From Planococcus citri (Eukaryota > Arthropoda > Insecta > Hemiptera > Pseudococcidae), in assembly GCF_950023065.1 (NCBI RefSeq), contig NC_088680.1, positions 71,895,350-71,959,349 on the forward strand: 64,000 nt of DNA, read 5' to 3'. A program made the translations under genes and the position numbers. The notes beneath the pieces were generated by a model that was given only the letters and a program-made list of their open reading frames with translations, was not told the origin of the DNA and searched no databases. Below are positions 36,700-49,960 of the stretch, piece after piece; position 1 is the first letter of the stretch, and each line of letters starts with the position of its first letter.

Positions 36700-39600
36700 A
36701 TTAGAAATCCTGCGTCTTTGCGTATCGCCTTCAATTTTATGCGTTGTAAAGATTTTTCTGATCATTTACCTGCGCCAGATTATTTGATTTAATCTCTCGG
36801 TTGAAGGGTATGCCAAATTAAGTTCGGCATAAAATGAAAGTTTTTTCTTTTTTCAGAGCATAACCGCAAACGTCAATTTGTACAAGGAGAATTGTTCCTT
36901 ATCTATCGTATATTTTATTCATTCATTTTTGTGTTGTGTGCAGGTGTAGGTAGAGGATCTACTCGTATAAGTACTTACTTTTCTGCGCTGTATTGTACTT
37001 TTAAATTCGTTCACATTTTTCTGCGGATATTTGTGGCCCTTTGCCCTTTAGGCCCTGAGGATTCTAAAGAATCTCGTCGATTTTTTACCTCATTAGGATC
37101 ACGTATCGCAATCTCGAAGATGATGAGTATAAATTCGATGAAAACAAAAGCGGAAATCTTCATTCTTCATTCATCATTCTTCACGCTGATTCATCGCGAT
37201 TCAAATGCCAAACGAAGTGCTGGTAATTTAGAAAAAGGTAGTTGGGCCTGAAATGCGTATCATTGGCACCGAGGTTCAATTTTCAGTTCGTTTCGTACTT
37301 ACCTAAATACGTACGAGTAGATAGGTGCATAAGTTTACCCAAGTCAGCTACTACGAGTAGCTATGCGCAGGTATATTACAGGTAGCTTACTCGTATACGT
37401 GTAAAGAAGCTACTCCAAATATAAAAGATCGCCGCTCCGCATCTCATATACGTGCAATGGAGAAGATTCATCGTACCTATGTACTCGTATCTATAGAATG
37501 CAACGGATTAATGAAACCGCTTCCGAAGTACGAGTATAGTAAGTTACAAAAGGTTGAAAGAAAATGTGGATTCATTCATTTAGTCGCGGATAACCTATCA
37601 TTTTTACGCTGAGCTGTACGAGTTGTTGTAGGTACGAGTGTGAGTGTGAGTGTGTATGGCTAATGGCTATGGCTATGGCATCGGTATTGTCTATCGAGCA
37701 TCGATACTCGATATAGAGACGCGCGGCGAGTCAATTACTATTTTAAATTTCAGAAATCGCTTCTCTCTCTGTGGTTGTAGAACGGAAGCAGCGGTTTCGT
37801 TCGATTTGTGGTAAGATTCTAACGCTACTTACTCGTAAATCTACATCTGTTTTTTTTTCTTTTTTCTTCTCTCATCTCTCGCTCTTTCAAAACCCAACCT
37901 GTGTAGTTGAACTTTTTCTCATTCATTTTTTCCACCGTCTCTCTCCGTAGGTAGTCTCAGCTCTTGGTACCATTATCCATACATTTTGGAGTCAAGAGTC
38001 GGAGTTTGACCGGAAACATTATTGGTAATTACTAATTAGTTTTTGAAATTGCGACCGAGCCGAGTCAAATTTTTCAAAATACTCGTACGAGTATACTAGT
38101 ACCGAGTAAGATAGCTATCTTTTTAGTTTAATTTTTACTCATTATCATTGTAGGCGAATACGTATGCTTAATTTTGAATAATATGTGCTGTACTGATGCC
38201 TCTGCATAATATCTAACGTAAGTAGAAGTACCTCTACCTACCTATGCGCGATAAATAATCAAAGTTGAACAGGTTTTATTAGTATAGCCTACATCTCATC
38301 TAAGTATACGAGTAGGTATATTCATGTATACAAACCCTTTCCAGTGCGTTGTTCTTTATTCTGTATATCTATATAAAATATTTAATGAAGAAACTTTCTA
38401 CAATAGTTCCACTAGATAGCTTATCGTTCTGTTTCGTATGGGTAATAGGTATATCTACCTATGTACAATACCTGTTTTTTTTTTCATCTTACTCATTCAT
38501 TAACATTTTTATACTGTGAACATAACGTATTCTGATTACTTATCAGCTCGTCAGCGGTTCTTAATTCCATCAAAATTACTCGCTAAGCTAATAATTAATT
38601 AAAATCTAACTGTTTATGGCGAGGAAAAAGTAAACCGCGATGGTCTAATTTCGTTGTTTTCAAAAAAAAAAAGAACATGGAAGAGGCGAATACCTACTGT
38701 CAGTTTGGCTACACTCTGAGCATAAAACTTTTATAATGGCTGAGGAGGGATGGGATACTTTTCTGCTGTTTATGCTACTCCCTGAAATTAGTCACTGAGA
38801 GCATTAATTCTTCGATTTGTAATTCATAACTCAAATACAAGCTACATATCTGCCTCATAACCATCAAAAATTTCAAGATCTTTGCCAGGTTTTGGGATAA
38901 ACACTACTGGGTCTATTTTCTAGAATATGCTGGAAAGTAGCTGCTCTGTTGTGCAATTGTTGAATAGCTGTACCATAGAGTTCGGAAAGGTTTGATTAGG
39001 TACTCGTAAATGCTTTTCAAACCCATCGTTCTGAAAAAAAGCGATTTGCCCTTTCAAATTTGAAGATAGGCAACACCTTCATCTAACTTTTTTTTCAAAG
39101 ATTCCCGGTTGTATCCAAATCTGATGTTTCGCTGACCTCTCACTGAACACTGAACAGTGAACAGTGAATAGTAAACACCCTGTACATCGCTTCAACTTTT
39201 CCAAAATTTCGTCAATTTTGATGCTTTTTAGTGGGTTTTAGGTAAATTATGCTTTTTTTGGAATTATTGTAAAAACGTTAGCGGTAATCTTGACATTTTG
39301 CTCATCGCATTACGAGCACTTTGATTTTAAAGAATGGTTCTTCGTAGATATGTGTATGTGCATAATGTACTCGTATATTGTGATACCACGAGTCAAGTTT
39401 TTCTTTCTTTTTTTCTGTTCTGCGAATCATTTCGAACGGATATGCAGAAATAGAACGATAAACGCGTAATGATTAATTTGAGACATTACATTATAGTAAT
39501 TCTGATTTGAGCAATTATACCGTTGCTCTTAAGAAATAATAATTATCGTTAATTATTTGTCGGTTGGTTAAAAACGTTAAAATTCAAACCGCGTAGATTA

Positions 39601-39900
39601 CGCAGTACATTTTCCTCCAATAGAAAGTATGGTAACTTGGTAATACAGCACGCGATGGTTTCGCAGCGACGACGACGACGACGATGCTGAGCTCGTGTTT
39701 GCGCATTTTTTTTTCTTCTCTTTATTTTTCGTTTTAATTTTTTTTTTTTTTGTGTCATTAACGAAATACAAGTAGGTACATAGATAGGCAAGCTATATTA
39801 TAAGGTGAAATTTTCACAAACAAAGGCGTCTGTTGCGTGTTTCAGATCTCTAATTGCTGACGATGAATTGAAAAAAGCGACGTTTTTATTAATATTCGAG
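36700..39900. other. Largely TACGAGTA-type non-coding DNA
   Basis: A frame at 36892-37251 follows TTTTTTCAG but has no donor, domain or conserved composition. Other items are TATGGCTAATGGCTATGGC near 37656, a short CACTGAACACTGAACAG cluster near 39142 and ACGACGACGACGAC near 39669. No gene is supported. Confidence 0.35.
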
Positions 39901-41330
39901 GACTCGTTAGAGAGTATAGAGATTGTACCACAGTAAAAAATTAGAAATGGATCTCAATTTCCCATTTGGAGGTTTGTTTGCTGTGATTGTTTCATTAAAA
40001 GGGCACGCGCCCCTTCAGTTCTCGAGATGTGCAACTTGTTTGCCCTGTGTTTTTTCTTTTGTGGCATCAAATTGCTCCACTTCGCAGACACCCATGCTTT
40101 ATCCTAAGTCAGTGATTCAGCGACAGGGGGAAAAAATTCTGAATGATTATAAACGTTATTACTTAGTCTCTAAAAACTGTTCAAAAAACTCTAATTTTTA
40201 CAGATTTATTAAAAAATTGAAATTTCAAAATAAAATTCGATCAAATTTGAAAACATCGTCAGTATCTCACCATATTTGATTCCTATTTTGTCGCGACATG
40301 AAAGTTTTTCTTCATAAATGGTCCAAGCTGTTGAAAAAAGGAAATGAAATTCTGCGTTTCGAAGCATTAAATTTTTTCTTTGCGGGTCTTTTGATGAAAT
40401 TTAAATGAACTATCGAAAAAATTTTCTGCTGGTAAAATTTTACTTGGTATTCTGTTTCTGTCTGCATCGTGTGAATTTGTCTTTGGAAATGACCATGATG
40501 TTTTAGAGAAAATTGAGAAAAATCTTAAATTTCGCGCGAAAACTAGCGATTACTCGAATTCAATTTTTTTCCCGAATATCACTGTCTGAATGTTCAGTCC
40601 AACTTCTCTCGTGGAAATTCTTGAAATTTATGTCTAAAATGAAAAAATGTATGTACTTTGGCTACTAAAATTTTAGCTGGTGATATAGGCTATTTTTGCA
40701 TGCTCTTTCGATTTAGATTTGTTTGGTTCAAAATTTTTTCAGCTGGTTGGGATACCTTCCTGGTTAGGAAAGGAAGTGTTTTCTTTATTCGGCGATCTTT
40801 GTAGTTCATTGTGGTCGGATCCCTCTCCCTGCCCCCTCCCCCCCAAAAAAAAATCAATTTGTATGTATGTATTTTTCAATTGCATGTACTAAAGTAGGTA
40901 TACTACGTATTTGAATTGTCGATGGAATTTTCCTAATTTCATTTCAAGTAGGTATAAGAAATATACATACATACATATACATATCGTGCTTTGTGGAATG
41001 TAAAGTTGAGTTAATTTTGTTGAAAGTCGATCACCATAGCGGTGCTTGACCGTACGAGATGAAGAATAGGTAAACGCACACGCGAAATAAGGTTACATGC
41101 GGCCTAACTCGAATACATGGTCAGGTGAAGCAACCCTGAAAATTTTTAACGGTATCTACTGCCTAGTGCCTAATGCTTAGTGCTTTCTACAAAATTTCAA
41201 CGTTGAACGTTCGTGTTTTGTAAACATTTTCGGATGGTTGCGCTTTCCTGCAGAGTAGATGCATGTAAAATATGTACAATGTATTTATATAAATAATAGC
41301 CAGATCTAACTTACATATAGAATAAGACGT
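39901..41330. other. AT-rich non-coding DNA with a decayed family A trace
   Basis: TTTTTGCATGCTCTTTCGAT near 40694 followed by a C-run near 40840 resembles the outer arm of family A but is too diverged to delimit. No exon is seen. Confidence 0.35.
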
Positions 41331-41339
41331 ATAATAAGT

Positions 41340-42650
41340 AAATTGATTTTTCGATTTTTGGCGAATTTTTGAAAATTCAAAATTGGACAATTTTAGCGAT
41401 TTATACCCTTTTGAAAAATGTATAGGTAGTTTTCTTTATTCAATAAAAATGATGGAAATTAGCCCAGAAACTATAATATCAACTCCCCCGATTCGAATTT
41501 CAACAGTTTTGGTCAGTCTATAGAATAACGTGTCCAGTTGTCCACTAAATTGAAAAAATGAAAGGAAATGACCTTTTGATGACTTTTGGATAACCAAAAT
41601 TTTGCTTTTGGACGATGTTTTGAAAAAATTACGTAGTTTTGAAATTCATTTTTGGCGAGTAATTTTATAGAATGTTTCGCGCTGATCACTGGAAAAATGC
41701 AAAAAATATTCCATCACGTCGGAATTTTTCAAAATGCCATAGTTGATTAATTTATGATCACTGAAATTTTATCAATTTTTAGAAACTTTCGAGCGGTTTC
41801 TGCGATAATTTCATGCTTTTTTATTACGCTTTATGTGATTTTTTTTTCTTGATTTTCCGAAACATTTTTTCATTAATTGAGCATTGTTGCGATGATTTTT
41901 CTCAATTTTTACAATGTTTCATCAATTTTCAGCCAATTTAAACAATTGTTACGGCATTTTAAGAAATGTTTTTTGACTAATTATCATTTAATTTTGAGAG
42001 TATGTACCTATTTTATAAATTTTTGGCCAAAAGGACGACTCTTTGATGATTTCGATGACCTGCTACTGCTAGACACCTTGTAAAGCCTTCACTTCAACAC
42101 GACTTTAGATTTCTCCAGAATTTTAAAGTTTTTCCAAAAGATGTGTAAATTTATTTGTGCAGCTAGAAATCGAGTCGTAGCTCATCGACATCGTCGACCG
42201 GTTTAAAGAGTTTATCTACATTCGAATCGATTTCCAGACAGGCACCTCGCGAGTGCGTTTTTTTGATCAGAATATAAGTACAAGTAGGTCTTAGGTATTT
42301 ATGAAGAACAAGTTTTTTTAAAACCCCTGATTTTTGTATTTGTGAGGAATTTTTTTAATATATTTTAACGAATAGCTGTTTCTTTTCTACTTCCCCTCCC
42401 CCTCCCAACCTTGCACAGATTTTCATTATTTATGGTCAGGTCAATTGGTCATTATCGAGCCTTCAATCCGATGTTAGATTTCTCCGGAATTTTCAAATCT
42501 CTCCAGAAAGCGAGAAAATTAATTTGGGCAACTGAAAATCACGTTGTGGGCTTGCGGCTAGTTCTCGATCTATTTAACGACTTTATATTTTGTGTTTTGG
42601 TGGATTTCGAGGAGGACGCGGACGCCTCTAGTGCGTTCTTTTGACTAGCA
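41340..42650 (+). repeat. Family B copies 3 and 4 with a family D insert
   Basis: TTTTTCGATTTTTGGCGAA at 41347, GATTTCTCCAGAATTTT near 42108 and TTTCTCCGGAATTTTC near 42479 follow the family B order. Between about 41700 and 42010 lies inverted family D sequence (GTTTCATCAATTTTCAGCC). Frames at 41877-42083 and 42411-42644 are products of these repeats. Confidence 0.5.
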
Positions 42651-42718
42651 TTCTTTCCTCATCGTTAAAAATTGGCCCGAACATGAAGAGATTGAGGATG
42701 GAGATTCCAAGCGTATTA

Positions 42719-44466
42719 GTCCGGCATATAACAATAGGAGTAATTGCACTCCCCCCCCCGCCGATCCTCCGGGAAAATTTTTTCTTGAAGGGGACGTTCT
42801 AAGGAATATTTTAAAGCAAACTTGCCCAAAAAAAAGTTGGCCTTACTTACAAAATGGCGGCCATTTTGATTGACAGGTCAGCCGAAATCGCAGATTTTGC
42901 GTATCAACATATGAGGGAAAAAATCAAAATTTTACCAAATTGACCAAGAAAGCTGAAATTTGGGATGTACCCTATTTTCGACATGCCAAATCGATTGAAA
43001 ACGGTTTCAGCCCGTTTTGAGCAGTTCTGGAGCCTCCAGCAGATTTTTGAAACTCGAAATTTCCACAAAATTCCATCAAATTGCAGTTGTAAAGCTGAAA
43101 TTTATTCTAAAAAACTAATTTCAATACGTTACGAAGTCGACTGCAGGTGGATTTCAAGTCGTTTTGGAGCCTCCAGCGACTTTTTGAACATTCCTGAAAC
43201 ATCCAGCAAATTTTTGAAACTTTAAATTTTCACAAAATTTCATCAAATGGAGATGGAAAGCTGAAATTTACTCTACACTCAAATTTTAACACCCTTTAAA
43301 GACGACTTTAGGTGCGTTCAAGTCATTTTAGAGCCTCCAGTGACTTTTTTGAAAATTACTGGAGCCTCCATTAGATTTTTGAAACTTAAAATTTCCCCAA
43401 AATTTCATCAAACTGAGGTGGAGAGTCGATATTTATTCTGCAAACTAATTTCAATACGCTACGAAATTGACTGCTGGTGAATTTCAAGTCGTTTTGGACC
43501 CTCCAGCAACTTTTTGAAAGGTTGTATGACGTTTTTTTGGAAAATTGAAAATTCCTAAAAGTAGCTGGAAGCTTCAAAACCATTTGAAACCACCATGAAG
43601 TCAGCGAAGTAAATTTCAGATTGCTAACTCCGTTTGATAAATTAATGTTGGGGAAATTTCAAGTTTCAAAAATCTGCTGGAGGCTGCAGTAATTTTCAAA
43701 AAAGTTACTGTAGGCTCCAAAATAATTTGAACCCACTTGAAGTCGTCTTCACAGGGTGTTAAAATTGGAGTGTAGAGTAAATTTCAGCTTTCCATCTCCA
43801 TTTGACGAAATTTTGAGAAAATTGAAAGTTTCAAACATCTGCTGGAGGCTTCAGGATTTTTCAAAAAGTCGCTGGAGGCTCCAAAACGACTTGAAATTTA
43901 CCTGCAATGCTTCGTAGCGTATTGAAATTAGTTGTTAGAATAAATTTTAGCTTTACAACTCCAATTTGATGGAATTTTGTGGGAATTTCGAGTTTCAAAA
44001 ATCTTCTGGAGGCTCCAGAACTGCTCAAAACGGGTTGAAACCGTTTCCAATCGATTTGGCATGTCGAAAATAGGGTATATCCCAAATTTCAGCTTTCTTG
44101 GTCAATTTGGTAAAATTTTGATTTTTTCCTTCATTTTTGGCCTAAATTGGATTTTCAAAAATTCACCAAAAATGGAAAAACGCACTTAAGCACTTGAAAT
44201 TTTGACAGGTGATGCATTTTTGCATGATCTTTCGATCTACCTTTGTAGAGTTAGAAAAAGCTCGTGCAAGTCCTATGTTGAAACGCAAAATCTGCGATTT
44301 CGGTTGACCTGTCAATCAAAATGGCCGCCATTGTGTAAGTAAGGCCAACTTTTTTTGGGAGAAGTTTGCTTTAAAATGTTCCTTAGGATGTCCCCTTCGA
44401 GAAAAAAGTTGTCCCGGATGATCGGCGGGGGGGGGGTGCAATTACTCCTATTGTCATATGCCGAAC
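42719..44466. mobile_element. Foldback family A, copy 2 (complete, 1748 bp)
   Basis: Both ends are present: GTCCGGCATATAACAATAGG at the left and CCTATTGTCATATGCCGAAC at the right, with TA on each side (42717-42718 and 44467-44468). Inside the ends lie a C-run (left) and a G-run (right), then arms with the tandem units of about 165 bp and their CCTCCAGC cores, turning near 43530-43550. This is the reference copy for the family. It has no ORF, so it would depend on a transposase made elsewhere. Confidence 0.9.
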
Positions 44467-44479
44467 TATTAACATTGAG

Positions 44480-44745
44480 AAATATGTATGCTGGCGGCTT
44501 CAAAACTGCTTAAAACGCTTTGAAACCGTTTCTAATCGAATCAGGAAAGAGAGGGAAGAGGCCGAGAAAGAGCTAGGTAACAAATTTCAGCTATTCGAGT
44601 CGACTTGGTTTTTGATTTTTTTTCTCAGTTTTGACCAAATGAATTTGATTTTCAAAAATTCTCCAAAAATCGAAAAGTTTACTCGGACACCTGAAATTCA
44701 TTTCGAGAGGTGATGTACATGTATTTTTGGATGATCTACTCGTAA
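44480..44745. repeat. Older right-arm fragment of family A
   Basis: GGCGGCTTCAAAACTGC, GAAACCGTTTCTAATCGA and CACCTGAAATTCATTTCGAG match the outward half of a right arm but are much more diverged than copy 2. They probably belong to an earlier insertion beside it. Confidence 0.55.
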
Positions 44746-47700
44746 ATTATATGTATTCTGTCAGTTGAGATACCTTCCTTATCAGCGCAGAGTACTCGTA
44801 TAATGATTAGAATTCAATATTTTTTTTTGTCAAGTATGGCGATGCAACTTTTTTCTACATATTGTTTGTTTGAACTTACTCGTAGATGAAAAATGGTGGA
44901 GAGGTATGGACGAGTTTCGAGATTCGAGAGCGAATAAATATCGGATCGGGGTATTGAAAAAAGTAAGTCACCCGTGGCGTGATGTTTACATCCTAATCAT
45001 ATAACCATCTCTTGGAATAAATGATTCGGGCTGCGCGTTCGTTTATATAACGAGGTATTTTCTCGGTATCGCGTTTCGCAATCCGCAGTACCTATTTCGT
45101 TTGTTCGAGCTGATGAAATCGACGTATACCTATTTTGTATTCGTACCTACGAGGCTAGGACTACGTTGAAATACCTACTCGTAATAGGTACGGATAAGCC
45201 AAGCCACGTCGTCGTCGAGGGTCGAGCTGCGATCTGCGATCTGCAATCTGCAGAAGCAGATTCGCGCAACACTTTGGATTTTGATCGCCTTCACCACCAG
45301 CAGCAGCAGAAGCAGCAATAAAAGTGGCAAGTTCTCGAAAATGATGCTACGGAAGTGACTTGATTCTTCTTTAGACGAGTGCTGTGAGGTAGTTATACTT
45401 ACAATAGTCTTCTGGTGAACTGCAGTAAGTATGGGCTTGCCGCTTGCCGCTTGCTGATGACCGGAAAGCGTGTCCGGTAATTACTGCCACGAGGCACGTA
45501 CGTATGTATCTACGAGTACAGTGCTTGTAGTACCCGCTACCTACCACCCGCCTCGAACATTGGTTTTCTGGCAGGTTTGTTGTACATATTAATAGCTCGC
45601 GTGATGGTATATTTAGCTCAATTCCGAGCAGCCCTGCTGCGGTAAAATGTAGAAGAGAACTGCTTTAAAATTTGGCAATTGGTACGATGAACTAGCACCC
45701 AAAAGTACCTATTTCTTTAGGCACGGCGAGCTTTCGCCAAACTCCATGGTAGGGGCAGAGAGAGAAGGTTTCGAAGAGGAATTCGCCTCACCATTTTTCA
45801 AAATGTCATTATCTGGCCGTTCTTGCCTCTTGGGACAATTTTTGTCAACTATACGCTGAGTTCAAAAATGAGATTACTTTCGAGATTCCTAGAACAAGAA
45901 CGCTCAATGAATTGTCTAAATTTTACCCATCCTCATCGCCCTCTCCACAGCTCCCTTTCTCTGTACGTTCGAATCGCGAAATTTACAACCCCCCCCCCCC
46001 ACTCGGTGCTTTTCTTATGGGATTTTGCGATTGCCTCTCGAGGTGCTTAGAACATTCCTTTTTGGGATGCTATGTGCAATGTGCATCGTGGCAAATTTCG
46101 TGCTTCTATCGTGAAATGCAGTTTGCCAGTAGAATGTTGAAACGAGAAATGAAGAAGAAATAAAAATGTAGACAAAAAGCGAAAAAAGACATTGGAATGG
46201 AATACGCACAGCACGAGCACGAGCACGAAATGTCAAAGCAGAAGTGGAGGTTTTGAAGTTTTCATTAATTTTCGTCATTATAACAATAGGTAGAGGTAGA
46301 GGTACCTACGTAAGGACTAGAGGAGAGGTTCATAACAGGTGGTAATATCGGCATCGGCATCGTGTACTCGATGGCATAGGAGGGAATAAGTTATAGTACT
46401 CGTAGGTAAAGTACCTAAAGGTATACTATGACTACGATGTGTCGAGTCGAAGTCGTATTCGTAGCATACTCGTACTCGTACTCGTATATGGTAAAAAGTG
46501 GACGAAGAACTTTACGGGTGGTTGATTTACATAAAAAGGGAAATACGGGTCGCTGAGCAAACGAAAGACGAAAGACAGCGGCGCACGCCAGCAGAGTATC
46601 GGAGGCGGCGGCGGCAGCGGCAAAGGTAGCAGCATCTTATTGTGTTGTTTTAGTATTGCCGAGGCTCTTCTTTATCAGTTAATACATCTTTACTCGCTCG
46701 CGACCGTCTTGCGCCAACTCAGAAAATACGGGTTACACTATAATAAGAAAAACCAGCGTTACCGCCTACCGACGTTTTCAGTAATTATCATTATTTCAGC
46801 TATATTAACGATTAACGCAATAATGTTCTGCACGCTTCGTGAACTTGGCTCTCTGCGCCGAAGCCGAAGCCGAAGCCGCGCTGCGTGTACCACCTACCAC
46901 CTCCACCTCCACCAACGAGGCAAGAAATACTCGTAGTACCAGTACCTACACCTACACCTACGTCCAAGGAGTACCCTAGACCTATACCACACTCTCTATG
47001 GCCATAGCCATAGCCATTAGCCACAGCACAGCACAGCACAGCTAGTTCCAACTACTCGTATATGTACATGAGTATTGGGTACATCCACAATCCTACCTTC
47101 GAAACTTTCCTCATTAAATAAAAATGGCATATACTCGTATGTACCAGTACGAGTACCTACACAATACACATATCTACGTAAGATGCAACGTGACTGGACT
47201 GGATTCGTGTCAAAGTTGCACCACAATGTCAGCAGCCTTCGCATCAAAATCAGCAAATACCATGGGTAAGGTGTAGGTAGTGATGAAATGCTCTTCGTCG
47301 CCGAAAGCCAACGCACTGCTGCGATGAAATTTGACTCGTCTTCTAATCTGCAATGTCAACAAATCGAGCAGATTCGACTCATTCGACTGCCCGCAGAATC
47401 ACCCAGTTCGAGTTCTGCTCCTCTCTGCGACTCTGTAGGTAATATTGAAAGTGATTTTCCAATAGTTGGTTCGTGTACTCGTACTTGTAGAATCTGCGAA
47501 GCATACATAAGTCGGCCATCAGCCATCAATCAACCATACCGACTCGACTCGACTCGAGTCACTGTCTGGAAAAGATACAGTTCCATGAGCAGGAAGTGCA
47601 CCAGATCTAATCATAATACGAGTACACGTGTACTAAGGTAATAAGTTTAGGTATTCGCTGATATGGACACTGAACAGGATGTTTCATCGCGTCGTTTGTT

Positions 47701-47915
47701 GACTAAGCATCAAGCATGTGGCTATGATAGTCGAAGGTGGTCACTAGTCACAGCCTTTTGATAAAACATGCAGAAAGGTGATGTTGTATACGTATTATAA
47801 TGGTTGTAAAATATTTGTAACTTGTCACTTGGTTGCGTCTCGGGCTTCAGTGATGGCGATATTGACGATACGATTTATAACTGTGTAAGTACATCTACAT
47901 ACATTGTATGGGCAA
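44746..47915. other. TACGAGTA-type non-coding DNA with GC-rich patches
   Basis: GC-rich patches lie near 45200-45560 and 46560-47060, with CAGCAGCAGAAGCAGC (45300), GGCGGCGGCGGCAGCGG (46603) and ACAGCACAGCACAGCAC (47023). A C-run is at 45989. Frames of 70-117 codons here are Ser/Arg or Gly/Tyr-rich repeat products. A promoter could be hidden here, but nothing shows it. Confidence 0.35.
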
Positions 47916-47919
47916 TGGA

Positions 47920-49325
47920 GGGTCATTCCACGTCAATTGGACCAAGAAGTGGTGGGGGGGTTCGGCGATTTTTTTGAAATTTTTTCCGTGGAAAGACCTT
48001 CCGAAGGAATGACCAATGGCGCAAATCGCAGCCCTCTAGCCCATTTTTAAAGGCAGCCAGGGGGTGTCAAAGTTTTCAATGAACCTGCAATATCATCCAT
48101 TTTAGCAGTGGATTACTCGATAACCGCGATACCTACCAAAATGGAACTTTTTTCCATACCTAGTTGGGGGTTTTGAAAGGCTTTTTGGTGATATAATAAA
48201 AATCAGTGTTGCCACTTTTTTTTGTACAAAAAATTAGCTGAAAAAGTTTCAAAACTTAGTTTTCACATCGTTCCGACTCTCAAAAATGCTGAAAAAAATA
48301 TATTACGGACAACTGTTCATGCTGAACAATATATTAACAAATTGGCATGGTAACTTGTCGCAAAGTCGATTTAAAAAAATTCAAACTTTGCGAAAAATTT
48401 CGATTTTTTGATTTAAAACATGAAAAAAATTTTTGATAGGTGAAGTTGACCCATTTGACACATATTTTTACGTATCTGTTGAAAAAGTTGAAAAAACCCT
48501 TTCACTCGATGAAATGAACTCCTCACAAAAAAATCAAAATTCGAAAAGGTTCAAAAAATGAACGAATTTTTATTTTTTTGTTGCGAGTGTAATTTTTCAT
48601 CAACTTTTTCATGAAATACGTCAGAAAGAGGTCAATATAAGACAACTGAATAAATTTAAACTTTTTTTGATATTTGAAATTGAAAATTCAATTTTTTTGA
48701 ATTTTGATTTTTTTGTGAGGAGTTCATTTCATTGAGTGAAAGGGTTTTTCAACTTTTTCAACAGATACGTAAAAATAGGAGTCTAATGGGTCTACTTCAC
48801 CTATCAAAACTTTTTTTCATGTTTTAAATCAAAAAATCGCATTTTTTCGCAAACTTGTAATTTTTTTAAATCAACTTTGCAACATGTTACCATCCCAATT
48901 TTTTAATATGTTGTTCAGCATGAAAAGTTGTCCGTAATATATTTTTTTCAGAATTTTTGAGAGTCGGAACGATATGAAAACTAAGTTTTGAAACTTTTTC
49001 AGCTAATTTTTTGTACAAAAAAAGTGGCAACACTGATTTTTATGATATCACCAAAAAGCCTTTCAAAACCCCCAACTAGGTATGGAAAAAAGTTCCATTT
49101 TGGTAGGTATCGCGGTTATCCAGTAATCCACTGCTGAAATGGATGATATTTTAGGTTCACTGAAAACTTTGATACCCCCTGGCTACCTTTAAAAATGTAC
49201 TAGATGGCTGCGATTTGCGCCAATTGGTCATCCCTTCGGAAAGTCTTTCCCCGGAAAAAATTTCAAAAAAATCGCCGAACCCCCCCCCCCCCCCACTTTT
49301 TGGTCCAATTGACATGGAATGACCC
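47920..49325. mobile_element. 1.4-kb foldback element with TGGA duplication
   Basis: The ends GGGTCATTCCACGTCAATT and AATTGACATGGAATGACCC are inverted copies. Arms of about 625 bp match closely over their whole length, for example CGCGATACCTACCAAAATGG against CCATTTTGGTAGGTATCGCG, around a loop of roughly 48.55-48.70 kb. TGGA sits just outside both ends (47916-47919 and 49326-49329). A G-run (left) and C-run (right) lie about 35 bp in. No ORF exists. The 4-bp duplication excludes mariner (TA) and typical hAT (8 bp); I do not assign a superfamily. Confidence 0.9.
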
Positions 49326-49339
49326 TGGATATACCGATT

Positions 49340-49960
49340 GTGATGATTAGGAAAGTAATTGCACCTCCACCCCCGCCCCCGCTTATCCTGGGGCTATTTT
49401 TTTCTAGAAGGGGACATCCTAAGGAACATTTTAAAGCAAACTTGTCAAAAAAAAAAATGTTGGTCTTACTAATAAAATGGGGGCCATTTTGATCGAGAGG
49501 TTAACCAATCTAGAACTCGCACGAAATTTTTTGAATTGGACACAGCTAGATCGAAAGAGCATGCTAAAATTCATCACCATCAAACATATCAAGTGCTGAA
49601 GTGCATTTTTCGATTTTTGGTGAAATTTTGAAAATCAAGTTTAAGCCAAAAATGATCAGATAAAAATATCAAAATTATATCAAGTCGACAGCGGGTGAAT
49701 TTCAAGTCGTTTTGGAGCCTCCAATGACTTTTTGGAAATTACTGGCGCCTCGAGCAAATTTTTCAATGCAAGAAATTTCCATAAAATTTTACCCAAACAG
49801 AGCTAGAAATTCAAAATTTACTCTGCACTCCAATTTCAACATGCTAACAAGTCGACTGCGGGTAGGTACAGGTAGGTAGTTACGAGTCATTTTGAAGCCT
49901 CCTGCGACTTTTTGAAAATTCCTGCAGCCTCCAGCAGACTTTCGAAACTTGAAATTTTTA
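49340..49960 (+). repeat. Foldback family A, left-arm fragment
   Basis: AAGTAATTGCACCTCC, AAGGGGACATCCTAAGG, GGGGGCCATTTTGATCGAG and later GTTTTGGAGCCTCC follow in the order of a left arm. The tip and the whole right arm are missing. Divergence exceeds that of copies 1-3, so this is an older relic. Confidence 0.7.

Noticed and set aside
36892..37251. 119-codon plus-strand frame after a TTTTTTCAG acceptor-like site
   Set aside because: No donor, no recognisable domain and no coding bias beyond an even base composition.
39140..39175. CACTGAACACTGAACAGTGA cluster as a regulatory palindrome
   Set aside because: Too short and without any second occurrence or context.
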